DNA of 64,000 nt from Anastatus disparis (taxonomy: Eukaryota > Arthropoda > Insecta > Hymenoptera > Eupelmidae). Shown here one piece after another: positions 1 to 10,199 of the stretch (positions are counted from its first letter, which is position 1; every line of letters starts with the position of its first letter). The notes under the pieces were generated by a model. The model had not been told where the DNA came from. It did not search any database and was given only the letters and a program-made list of their open reading frames with translations. The stretch lies in NCBI GenBank assembly GCA_017163975.1, contig JAFFSR010000237.1, forward strand, positions 6,634,001 to 6,698,000, given 5' to 3'. The position numbers and the translations under genes are program-made.

Positions 1-57
1 TTCTACTGCGATCAGGACTACAGCAGCCAGCAATAATAAACTAGTGAAAAATTTCAT
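1..57 (-). CDS. Abaecin/hymenoptaecin-like antimicrobial precursor, 5' end only (cut by window edge)
   Basis: The reverse strand from 57 encodes the first 19 residues of a secreted precursor, Met-Lys-Phe-Phe-Thr-Ser followed by a Leu/Ala/Val signal peptide core. These residues are the same as the start of the complete gene at 5470, so this is its head-to-head paralogue, about 5.4 kb away. A 5' UTR intron is supported: donor (AAAG/GTAAGT) at 312 and acceptor (TTTCAG) at 69, leaving an 11-nt leader before the ATG at 57-55. The rest of the coding region lies outside the window. From the paralogue I infer a proline-rich abaecin-like peptide followed by a glycine-rich peptide. The identity of the visible part is secure; whether the whole gene is intact cannot be judged. 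Confidence 0.85.
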   Translation of the reverse strand, partial: MKFFTSLLLLAAVVLIAVE

Positions 58-344
58 GTTTTTTTTATCTGAAAAAATGAAATAATTATAAAATTTATTA
101 TATTATTTTCGAAATAATTTAGTTAAATTTTATACAATTGTGTTATACTATATATGTTTATTAATTTATTTACTTATTTATTTATATAAAATGTTCATAA
201 ATAATAAAAACTAGTTTGATAAATTTAAGAATTTTTACTCCAATTTAGAAAATTGTTTAAATTTAACAATTTAAATGTGTATAAATCTGATTACAAATTT
301 ATTTCAACTTACCTTTGGACGTTAGCAGTTTTTAGGAAGTTTCA

Positions 345-385
345 ACTGATATGCTGATAGTTTCGTTTCGAATTACGCTTATATA
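345..385 (-). promoter_or_regulatory. Core promoter of the partial antimicrobial gene (TATA + TCAGT initiator)
   Basis: On the minus strand TATATAAG lies at 385-378 and ATCAGT at 350-345, about 31 nt downstream. This is the usual arthropod TATA-to-initiator spacing. The predicted transcript runs through a non-coding exon (about 347-313) into the intron at 312-69. The same TATA/TCAGT arrangement occurs at the paralogues at 5470 and 61707. Confidence 0.65.
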
Positions 386-435
386 CAAAATTTGTTGTGT
401 AGCGTAATTTATAATGCTAATGTAATCAAACACTT

Positions 436-445
436 GTTAATCCCC
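436..445 (-). promoter_or_regulatory. NF-kB-like (Rel) site
   Basis: The minus strand reads GGGGATTAAC, close to the insect kappa-B consensus (GGGRNYYYYY). It lies about 90 nt upstream of the predicted start of the partial antimicrobial gene. Related motifs lie upstream of the paralogous genes. It is a motif match only; binding is inferred. Confidence 0.5.
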
Positions 446-1338
446 GTTAAATACCTAATTAATCGCAAATAAAGAATAGCAAATATGCGGCCGGTGATTT
501 CCAATCTAATAAAAAAGAAGTCGCATAATTTTCGTTGACACAAGTGTTAATGTTGTGATTAGTTAAACAACTTTAATCATAGCAGGTAATTTCCTTATAT
601 GTTTAATTTAATATTTATTTTTGCTGATAAGAAAAAGAAAAATTTTATTCATAGAAACGAATCAAATACTTAAGATTAAATTTTTGAATACTCAATTAAA
701 TTGCGTGACTTATTTTCTTTAAAAATTAAAGCATTATCAACAACAATAAAAATTTTTTAGTTCTAATACAATACAACTTTTGATCTGTATATTTCAAATA
801 TACAAAATGAAAATTAGTTTTTAAAACAAATACAATGAGTAAGCATAAACGGAAAGTAGCAACATAACTGATGCATTTATGTGGAATAATATATTCGCAA
901 AAAGAATTTTTGTTCGGGTACAAATAAAAGGAAGAATTATTTTTTCTTTATGAATTGCTTTTTGATTATTACATTAAATTTATTACTAATCAACTAAACT
1001 AAATATTATGAAAAAAAATTTATGTGAGTTGTAAAAGTATATGAAAATTCTGTACACGTCACCCTAAATTGATCTGAGATAGTGCAATGATTAACGTAAA
1101 CATAGAAAATTAATTTTCATTGTGGTTAAGTCAATTTTTCGGTGGAGAATGAACTTTTATTAATTTTTATAAATAAATTCTTGTAATATTACCTAATAAA
1201 GATTTTTCTTTTTTATTATTTTATTATGTGTAAGTTGAAATTAATTATTCTTATCCTAAAAACAAATAATTAGAAATTTTTATATTAATATGGTACTATT
1301 TTTATTATTGAATGTCGTTAATATAATAGTTTATTATA
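446..1338. other. AT-rich intergenic sequence, no gene seen
   Basis: Low-complexity AT-rich DNA upstream of the partial antimicrobial gene. The only longer open frame, about 65 codons on the minus strand at 726-923, has biased composition and no recognisable domain. Confidence 0.6.
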
Positions 1339-1487
1339 TTAACCTTTAGAGGACCGGAAAACCACTATAGTGGCGTGACCCCTGATCGACCTTTATACCC
1401 CAAAGTCAATTAGTGATATCAGATACCTTTTTGGACCACTTTCTTAGAGCGATCACAAATCTCAAATACCGGTCCTCTAAAGGTTAA
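1339..1487. mobile_element. piggyBac-type MITE with TTAA target duplication
   Basis: A 141-bp element (1343-1483) has perfect 15-bp terminal inverted repeats, CCTTTAGAGGACCGG at the left and its exact complement at the right. It is flanked on both sides by TTAA (1339-1342 and 1484-1487). TTAA duplication and termini beginning CC(C/T) are typical of piggyBac-superfamily non-autonomous elements. It has no coding capacity. Confidence 0.85.
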
Positions 1488-4400
1488 GGATAAAATTAAT
1501 GATATATTTAAATGATACTTAAGATAATCTTGCGTTCATTTTTAACATACAATAATTAAATTTTGCCAGCTCATCATCATTTGAAAATTCATTTGAGACT
1601 TCATAATCTCAATTTAATATATGATAATACCAACAAAGTTTTTCACTTTGATATGTAGCTGGTACTTTCGTACAATAATAAGGCAATAAAATATTTCTTA
1701 GTAATATCATTCAATGCAGTTCCAAGTATTTCAATCATTTATATGATTAGGTGTAGTTAGGTTCAATAAAAGAAAATAAAATAGATTTTCTTACTATCGC
1801 TTTTATATAAGTTTTTTACGCTTATTTTTTATAACTCATGGAGTTAATTTTTGAAGGTTGATAAAATTTTAATTTTCGTTTTTTTTACAAATTTTATAAA
1901 ACTTTGTTAAACATTCTATAAATTAATCGAAAAATATACTATATCTTATTTTTATATTTGGATAGAATCTTATTTTTATATTTAGATTGTACGATCTCAT
2001 GCGAATTTGTTCCTCTGCGATTCTTTTATTTTTCTAAGACGATTAGTTTTACGACGGCGCCTGGTATCCCACAGCTTCATAACAAGCTTTCGCTGTCAGC
2101 ACAAGAAACAAAAAAGTTTCGTTCGAATACATACCTTTGCGCACACTATGTGTCATTCATCACTCGGCAAGAAGAGACACACGCACACGCAAACATTAGA
2201 GCCATTTAAGACCAAGTGCCACCTGCACGCTAGGATCATCAGTTATGGCGAGCCGTTTCATTTATCTAAGCGTTAATAATAAATTGAAGATAGCCGAAAG
2301 TTTGCGTGTACTTTGACAATAAATATGATTCGATTGCAGAGCTAATCTTGCATTTTAATAACTTTGTCCTGTCATTGATTGCCTAAGTCCGAAGTTTGGA
2401 TGTTGGCAATTTGTTTGTTTTATCCTATGCTTGATTCAACTTTTAATTCTTTTTGATATTCTTAATGTAGCGTAATGTATATTCATTTGTCATATATTTT
2501 TGTATCGGACATATCAATGATTCATTGAAATATTGTTGTAATCACCAAAATTATGATAAAATAAAATAATTCGATAATAATAATTTTCAATAGTTATATA
2601 CATGATTATAAATGGTAAACACCAGCTAAAAATGTTAATTTTAAAATTTCAATGCATACAAAAAAGTAAATACTTAAAATTATCACTTCTTATCGCTCGA
2701 CGCGAGCGATAAATTCCAAACATGATTAGCAAATGCAAATTTTATTAAAATACCAAAAGCACGAGTCGACAAGTAAAAAATTATCTTCATAAGCGCTCTT
2801 CAAAACCTAATGTATAATTTTATTTAATCAATTTGGTTAATCGACACGAGCCTTATCATTAAAAATAATCAACATCTTTGAAAATTTTGAGCATGCCACA
2901 CATTCGCGTACGGAACAATTAACAAGCCATAACAGCTTACAAAATCAACATGTTAATTTAAACAATAAATTCTCAACAGGGAGTTCTTGTTCACATACAC
3001 CAGGTCCCAAAAAAAGAGAGAAAGAAGTCGAAAGTTTCTCAAAGAAGAGGATGAAGGGAGGGATGATGGGTGGTGTCGTTTCTCGATAGTAGCATTTTCG
3101 TTATGCTAATATTATGTGCTGGGAAGTACGCGTATAAGGTTCTGCTTTCTCGCTTTTATATATATGTATATACCATACAGCGTACCAGCTTTTGCCACAA
3201 GACTTTAATGGAGGTTATTAAGATTTCCATTGAGATACCTTAAACGAGGGAAGCCTGTTAGCTTGTTCCTCTTGGCTTTTCGTAAAGGATATGTGTACGT
3301 ATGATTCCGCGTATGCGTGCGTATGTGTGGATGTTAGAGAAAGAGAACGCGAAGACAAAAGTTGAAGAGAAGGAATAAAAACGAAGGTTAAACATCTCTA
3401 GAAGTACGTGGGAATGAAGAAAACGAGAATTAGGATAACTGTGCTAAGAAATAAAAGATAAAGCGTTTAGTGACGGAGTGATACTTTGATAAAAAAATCT
3501 ATCATTAACCATATTTATGACATATTTTATAGTACTGATAAAAAAATCTACAATTATTTTGTTTTTTATCAGTTTGATTTTTTATTATGAAATAAAAGAA
3601 ATTATATAATTTTTTTCATTTCTGTCATCTGATTTGTTAAAAAATTATAATTCATATTATTCAAAATATTGTTAAAAAATATTTTGTTTAAAAACTTTTG
3701 TATTTCTGTATTGGGAATCATAGGGTCTGTTTTTAATTTTCGTATTATCATAGTAATTTTAATTATTTCAAACAGATTTACAACAACGTAAATAAATTTT
3801 TTTTTATCTACGTTTTTTTAAAAGAATTAACCGATAGTTCACTTCCATTACCAGAGAAATGCTTTTCACTATCCTTTAAATATACTCTTGCTTGTTATCC
3901 TTAAACTTGTGTCTCTTCACTAACATTTTAGTTCTGACTTTACGTTCGTGTAAACATTTTCTTGAAAACGAGGTTGAACCAACATCGTCAGTATTAACTG
4001 GTTGGATGTATATATATATATATATATATGTATATACATTGAGACTAGGATTACGAATAGCTTTTCTTCGAGTAAAGTGCACCAACACATACAATAAAAT
4101 TTAGGACTGACATAATAATTGACGATAAACAGATAAATTTTATTATTATGTTACAAATAATTTAAAATTTTTCTTTAAATGGATATCAGTTTTTCATGGA
4201 AGCATGATTTAAAAACTGTTTTTATTTATGTTGACGAAATCATTAAGGGAATATAAAATGCCGATATTACAGTTTTCCAAATATTTGATCCTTAATCCAA
4301 AATTTTTAAAAATATATCTATGTTACACCTTCCATTTTAAATAACAAAAAGTAGAAATCGAGGAAACTGCAATGTCGGTAACTATGTATCAATCATATAC

Positions 4401-5110
4401 CCTATTACATCGTCTAAAGGATAATGTTTATGATATATATGAAATTTTGGTTTTGAAAAATAAAAAACATCAAAACTTAATTTTAGTTCTGACTAAAAAA
4501 TTTATAATTATCAAATACATTTGACTAAACAATATATCATAACATCTTAGACCAAATGAAAACCATTTTTAAACAATAATATAAGTATGAACTCTGTTTT
4601 AAAAGATTTTATTTATTCTTAAAAAACTGTAAAAAAATATAATTGAAAAATTGTTAGGGCAAAAATCAATTTGATATTGCTTAATTGAACTTAATTACAT
4701 AATAACGTACCTATCCATACCTATATAATTGAAATATTTGGAATTATTTAGATGATTACACTTAGGAGCATTTGATTGTCTTATTACTGCACGAGCAGAC
4801 CACTCAAATGTCGAGGCGATACACGTTGATGCACTTAGCTTAGTATCCTGCAAAATTATGTCTAATCTGTAGCATATCGATTGGATTGTCAGATAATGTA
4901 CTACGTTAAATTTTGTAATTAATTCAGATATTCAATAATGTATTCAAAATTATTCAATCATCTCTGTGATCCCCTAATTTGTTTGTTTTGTTGCCAAAAA
5001 TAAAATAAAAAATTTGATTTTGTTTTAATGAATCATCAGCGAAGATATGATTATTCAAATAATTGCGTCAACACTTGTATCAATAAATATACATTGTGAA
5101 TTTTACTGGT
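1488..5110. other. Intergenic sequence between the divergent antimicrobial genes
   Basis: No convincing coding region. At 2000-2400 and 2990-3450 the base composition is more balanced and includes GA-rich stretches. The rest is AT-rich. Overlapping short frames at 1958-2276 and 3876-4104 have no recognisable domains, and a TA microsatellite at 4011-4036 lies inside the second group. Confidence 0.5.
4011..4036. repeat. (TA)n microsatellite
   Basis: Uninterrupted TA dinucleotides in the middle of a non-coding stretch. Confidence 0.9.
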
Positions 5111-5115
5111 TAACC

Positions 5116-5125
5116 GGGAATCACC
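5116..5125 (+). promoter_or_regulatory. NF-kB-like (Rel) site upstream of the antimicrobial gene at 5470
   Basis: GGGAATCACC sits about 130 nt upstream of the predicted transcription start. The core CCGGGAAT-(N)-ACC recurs in inverted orientation upstream of the minus-strand paralogues at about 53817 and 62359. The conserved position relative to the promoter supports a regulatory role. Confidence 0.55.
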
Positions 5126-5211
5126 GTTCACGTGCTGGCTAATCTTTATTTGTGATTAATTAAGTAGTAAAGGCTTGATTATATTAAAATTTTAGTTTAC
5201 AAAAATTTTTG

Positions 5212-5247
5212 TATATAAGCCTAATTTTGAGCATTAGTGTTATCAGT
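5212..5247 (+). promoter_or_regulatory. Core promoter (TATATAAG + TCAGT initiator)
   Basis: TATATAAG at 5212-5219 is followed about 30 nt later by TCAGT at 5243-5247, the arthropod initiator, which sets the likely transcription start at 5245. The first exon (about 5245-5286) is non-coding and ends at the donor GTAAGT at 5287-5292. Confidence 0.7.
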
Positions 5248-5469
5248 AATCAAGTTAACCTTTTCTAAATATTTTATCATCTCACAGTAAGTATAGTTTT
5301 TTATATGAATTTTTACTGTTTCAAATCTAATATTAAAAAGAAAAATTTAGTCTGAATTTTCAAATTTCACAAGTAATTCTTTTTTTTTGTTCTTATGGTG
5401 AACCAAATTTAATAAAACTAATAAATAATTATGTTATTCTTACAGAGAAAACAAACAACTTAAAAAAAC

Positions 5470-6103
5470 ATGAAGTTTTTCACAAGTTTATTACTACTGG
5501 CTGCTGTAGTGTTGATCGCAGTAGAAGCCTACGTACCACCAGTACAGAAGCCGCATCCAACTCAAAAACCATTCCCAACTTTCCCAGGACAAGGTCCCTT
5601 CAATCCTCGTCCTCATCGTCCCGGTGTAAGTAAAATTATAAAAATTTCAATTGTGGCATGAATTTATTCAATCGATAAATCTAAAAAGATATTAACTTTT
5701 TAATAAGATTCATAGTTTTTAAACCTTAAGTTTTTTAAATTAATAATAAGATACTTTCATCTAGTGATGGTGCTTAAAAAATTAACTCATTTTTAAAAAA
5801 AACATGTATTTTACCGATAAACTGTAGAATTTTTGCTTATATTTTTGTTCTAACATGTCCACATGTTTGAAATAAAAATATTTAATTGATTTTTAGCGTT
5901 TCCCAAGATCACCAAAAGATAATGGGCAAATTAGCATTAGCGGAAAAAAAGAAGGTGGTAAAACATCATGGAACGTAGAAGGTAAACAGAAGGTCTGGGG
6001 AAATGAACACGGTAGTATTCATGTCAGTGGGGGAGCTAATAAGCAACCTGGTGGTAAACCTCAAGGACAAATTGGTATTGGTGGATCTTTTAAATGGGGC
6101 TAA
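5470..6103 (+). CDS. Abaecin/hymenoptaecin-like chimeric antimicrobial peptide precursor
   Basis: Coding exons are 5470-5625 and 5897-6103, joined in phase 0 (donor GTGTAAGT-type at 5626, acceptor TTTTAG ending 5896), giving 120 aa. Residues 1-20 are a signal peptide ending VEA. Residues 21-52 start YVPPVQKP and carry PFPTFPGQGPFNPRP, the signature of hymenopteran abaecin. Exon 2 opens with RFPRSP, a minimal R-x-x-R proprotein-convertase site. It then encodes about 64 glycine-rich residues ending GIGGSFKWG, resembling hymenoptaecin. Abaecin and hymenoptaecin are secreted, inducible antibacterial peptides. Here one transcript should yield both. The 5' UTR intron is 5287-5445. A poly(A) signal AATAAA lies at 6139-6144. 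Domain identity is by recognition; cleavage and activity are inferred. Confidence 0.9.
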
Positions 6104-6144
6104 TTCCATATTTAAATTATCAAATGTATGAAATGTTAAATAAA

Positions 6145-7065
6145 TATATTAAATAAATTCATTGTCATACTAAAAATAATTTTTTATTATTTATTTTTGA
6201 CATTAATAAAAAACAAACTAAATTTTGCAAGTATATGCATATTATAAATGTAAAATTAAATTTTGATACAATTATATTATTTTATTTTCATTTTATAAAC
6301 TATTTTATACCCATATAAGAAATTGCCAATTCTAACTATATTGGTCAGTACGAAATATATATTGATATCCAATAATGACACTATAGTATTGGACAGGAAA
6401 TGTGAATTAGATAGCTAAATGTCAGTTTTAACCGAGTTAGACTTGCTATTGCTTGCCCAATATTAGAAAAATAAAAAGGTGTAAAATTGCAAACATACTT
6501 AACACAAAATCAATAAATTTTTGTTCTTGATTTGATTATTTTATCCAAAAGTAGTTACTTTTATTTAAAATAACTTACAGCACTGAAAATATGAAAAACA
6601 CCATCCGAAAAGAATTGCCTTAGCTTTCTTAATCAGAAAGATCCTGAATACTTTTAAGTTTGAAGAAAAATCAAATGTTGTATATTTACGATCATGAATT
6701 TATTATTGGTTGGTTACTTTTATTGGTCAAAAGTAATAAGTATATACTGCTTATTTATTTACTACGCATATTTATTAATAATCGAATTTTTAGAACCTAG
6801 ATATAAATTTCTATATTAAATTATAAGTAATGATCTGTGTTCAAGCAAAAATTTTTCTCTCGAATAGTAAAATCAAATAATTTAAAAAAAAAAAATAAAA
6901 ATTTTAAAACCAAGTTGATTTATTGTATCAAAATAATTGCATTGGGAAAACTGAAATGTTTACTAGTATATGACATTAAAAAATATCCAACAACTTAATG
7001 ACGCATCGGTTAGTTGATAATTATTATCTAAAGTGATATAAATTTAAAACTTTTTAAAATAAATC
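6145..7065. other. AT-rich intergenic sequence
   Basis: No gene or RNA seen between the antimicrobial gene and the secreted-protein pair. Composition is uniformly AT-rich. Confidence 0.6.
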
Positions 7066-7069
7066 TGTA

Positions 7070-7108
7070 TATATATATATTGGAATTTCCAAGTCCGTTT
7101 CATTCAGT
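7070..7108 (+). promoter_or_regulatory. Putative core promoter of first secreted-protein gene
   Basis: A TATATATATATATA run ending near 7080 is followed by TTCAGT at 7103-7108, an arthropod-type initiator at about 30 nt. A likely 5' UTR intron ends at an acceptor (CTCTTTTCAG) at 7341, placing a non-coding first exon after the initiator. Donor position not determined. Confidence 0.5.
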
Positions 7109-7378
7109 GCTCAACATCAGACTCTGAACAGTCTCAGTACAGCTGAGAAAGTTGGATTCATCTTTATAAACTAGCCGTTCTAATTTTAATTCACTGCATT
7201 GAAGTCTGATATATTGTAAAAAAATCTTTTAGATATCTTAATTTTGTAAATTTCAACTTATTTTTTGGTTCATAGTATAAAGTAGTTAAGTTTTATCTAT
7301 TTTATTTTGTTTAAAACTCTTAATTAAGTTTCTCTTTTCAGAATTGAAAGGCTCATAAAACTAAAATCATCATTAACT

Positions 7379-8602
7379 ATGTTGTCAGATCACAAAATTT
7401 TAGCAATTATTGCTCTACTGTTCTTTAGTATTCATCAGAGTTCAAGTGACCCAAAAGTGCGCCAAATTAACAATCAATGGACCGTACCACATGGATTTAT
7501 AAATGTAGATATGTTCAAGTATCTAAGTCCAAGTGTTGTCGATAAATTTTTTTATATAATCTGTAATAATGAAACCACTACGAAAACAGAAAATAATATC
7601 AACCATAATGGGACGTGTTATGCTATAAGAGAGAGTTTATCTTCCAACGGCTCTAAGGATAGCTGTAAATTTACATTAATTTCAAAAAGGAATATTGAAC
7701 TTACACATATTCCATTATATCCTATAAATGAAGATAAAATTATAATTGTAACTTCTAAGCGTAACTCCGAGCAAAAAGATTATATGTATATTTCTTTGAT
7801 TAATATGGAAGATTGTACAATAAGAGAATTAATATTTTTTTCGTTTCAAGAATTCATTGAAGCACCTATTTTTTTCGCTGACTCATTCAAATTGATGCTT
7901 TCGAATATAACATTGTGTAGAGGTGAAGACAAATGTTGGTTATCTTATAATTATGAAGGTAAAATCATTGATGATCCAACAAATATTCCTAACTTCACAA
8001 ATTTTATATATCCTGCCGATTTTTCATCTCCAAAAAAAGGATATTATCAAGTTCTTATGTCTCTTCCACCGTTTGGTGGTCCTTTAAAAGTATATTACAA
8101 CGATTTCAATGGCCACAGTAATACTTTGATGGATACAAAAAAATTAAAAAATAGCTATTTTGAACATGGAATGCCAGTCTCGAATGCTCATGAATTGTTC
8201 AGTTTCTGTCACGCTTTTAATGACCGATCAGACAATACATCAGCTCTCGTGGAAAAAATACGTTGTATACAAACTGATACTAAAATGGTAAAGTTAAATG
8301 TCACTTTGGAATTGGACGCTAAATACAAAAATTGGATGATTTTGCTTAATTTACCTGAAGGAGGAATGGTTATAGCTACAGGTCCTTGGGATGATGCAAA
8401 TTTTCCAAACTTTGAAATCTTTAAAATTCTTGCCGATGGAAAAAGAAGCAAATCTTTGAAGATAGATTTAAATTTTCAGTGTTATATGAAATATACTTTT
8501 TTCAAACTCGTAGAATACAATGATAATGAGTTTTGTTTCGATATTATATGTACGAAAAACTTGAGTTATTATAGAAACTGCGTAAGAAAGGATGTAATAT
8601 AA
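7379..8602 (+). CDS. Secreted cysteine-rich glycoprotein of unknown family, copy 1
   Basis: An uninterrupted 407-codon frame. Residues 1-23 look like a signal peptide (hydrophobic ILAIIALLFFSI, then a Ser-rich cleavage region). The rest has no membrane segment. It carries about a dozen cysteines and at least seven N-x-S/T sequons, so it should be an extracellular disulphide-bonded glycoprotein. It aligns along its whole length with the next gene (10200-11444). Shared motifs include the SYNYEG/NINYEG region, SSPxKGxYY, a W(M/I)xxLNLPxGGMV stretch, FEI(F/L)KxxADGKxSKSLKI and a C-terminal FCFDI(I/L)C. I do not recognise the family; a beta-rich fold is only a guess. In a parasitoid such lineage-specific secreted families can be venom or teratocyte products, but nothing here proves that. 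Poly(A) signal AATAAA at 8644-8649. Confidence 0.8.
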   Translation: MLSDHKILAIIALLFFSIHQSSSDPKVRQINNQWTVPHGFINVDMFKYLSPSVVDKFFYIICNNETTTKTENNINHNGTCYAIRESLSSNGSKDSCKFTLISKRNIELTHIPLYPINEDKIIIVTSKRNSEQKDYMYISLINMEDCTIRELIFFSFQEFIEAPIFFADSFKLMLSNITLCRGEDKCWLSYNYEGKIIDDPTNIPNFTNFIYPADFSSPKKGYYQVLMSLPPFGGPLKVYYNDFNGHSNTLMDTKKLKNSYFEHGMPVSNAHELFSFCHAFNDRSDNTSALVEKIRCIQTDTKMVKLNVTLELDAKYKNWMILLNLPEGGMVIATGPWDDANFPNFEIFKILADGKRSKSLKIDLNFQCYMKYTFFKLVEYNDNEFCFDIICTKNLSYYRNCVRKDVI

Positions 8603-8649
8603 AATCTATCTTGTATTAATAATATCGCATATGAATGCATTAAAATAAA

Positions 8650-9940
8650 TAACTAATCTATCATGAAAATTATTTGTATTCCTTCCAAACTTTATGGGGT
8701 GTTTTAGTTAATGTTTGTGTTACACAAAAAATAATTATTGATTTAAGTTATTCTAGAATAAAATTTCAACATTGAATGAAATAAAAATTCCTTAGAATTT
8801 TTATTTCATTAAATGTAATTAGTAACTATGATTTTAATGAAAACATTTTACTTTAGTTATCGATTTGTAAGAAAAGTGAAACATACGATAATGTAGAAAG
8901 TAGATTTTTAAATGATACAAAAGTCTTTAATAATCCAAAGAAATTCTGGCAAGTTAAAGTTAAAATCACAAATAAATTTAAAATTACTATCTAAATGAAA
9001 CATAAGTTATAAAACTTTCTTTATCTCCTTTCTTCACAATATAGATATACTTTTTAGATATAAAATATAAAAAATTTTACATAAAATATTTTTTCTATAA
9101 ATTACTTTATATACATTTATGCAGTACAAATGATTTTAACATTATCCAGGTAGAAAATTTACCATATTTTTAGCAGAATTTCTGGTTAACAATAAGTTAA
9201 AATGATATTTAAAAATTTTGTTCAAAGAATTTCTAGAATTTCCAGATAAGTGTCATTCTAAGGAAGTTCTATCGGTGCGTCAATTATTAAAGTTAGTGAA
9301 TAGTCTAATGCAACTATTATACTTATGATACATCAAACATTTATTCCTCAAAGTTTCATCAAAACCTTAATAGTGTTTTTCATGAATTTAATGATTAAAG
9401 CTGCTTTTTGTACAAGACTACGTGTTGATTGCATGGATAAATAAATGATTAATAACTTTTTACTGAGTTGGTGTAGCTTTCCAAAAATTTATATGGTTTA
9501 ATTTCCGGTAAGAAGATACACGTATGCTAATTTCGTGATTTTCTGAACAGTACTTAAACAGTAATTAAAGACCGATAGAACTCGCTTAACTTTTGTTGAC
9601 CAGAAATCCTGCCCAAAATATGGTTGATTTTCTACCAGGATATATTTGTGACCATGAATCAACATATTACTCTGAGCTTGTTTTAAGTAGTTAAAAAATT
9701 TTTTTTTGGTTTTGATAATACATTTACACGGTTATTTTAATATAAAATTTTCTTTATCAAATAGTACAATAGTTTAAGAAAAACAAATAATAAGTTATAT
9801 TTTTGTAGTAAAATTAATCTCTTGTTGCGACTGTAATATTCATTTGTGTAAGACTTAAAAAAACAACCTATTTTCCAAATTCGCATTAATTTCTTAATAA
9901 TTATCTCAAAATGATACGAGTTATCGAATTTTTTACTAAG
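8650..9940. other. Intergenic spacer between the paralogous secreted genes
   Basis: AT-rich with no coding potential seen. It contains a perfect 16-bp-arm hairpin at 8775-8810. Nothing else recognised. Confidence 0.55.
8775..8810. repeat. Perfect short inverted repeat (16-bp arms, 4-nt loop)
   Basis: AATGAAATAAAAATTC and its exact complement are separated by CTTA. It lies about 170 nt beyond the stop codon of the first secreted-protein gene and past its poly(A) signal. It could form a hairpin or be a remnant of a small foldback element. Confidence 0.75.
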
Positions 9941-10199
9941 TTTATATATAGATTGAAAATTTCAAGTTGTCTTCATTTACTTAACAACTTCTCCTCTGTT
10001 GAATTGAGGAAATTGGATTTATCTTTTCAAAAAGTCTGTTTCAAATTGAAGTGAAAATATAAGTGGAAAGTACGAAAAATATATTTCACAGGTGCTTTAT
10101 TTTTGTGAAAATTATTTTAGTTAATTTCTTGAGATTTAGAATTTAAAATAAAGCCTGTTTCAAGAATTAAAAAAGTAATAAAAAAAATCATTAATAATT

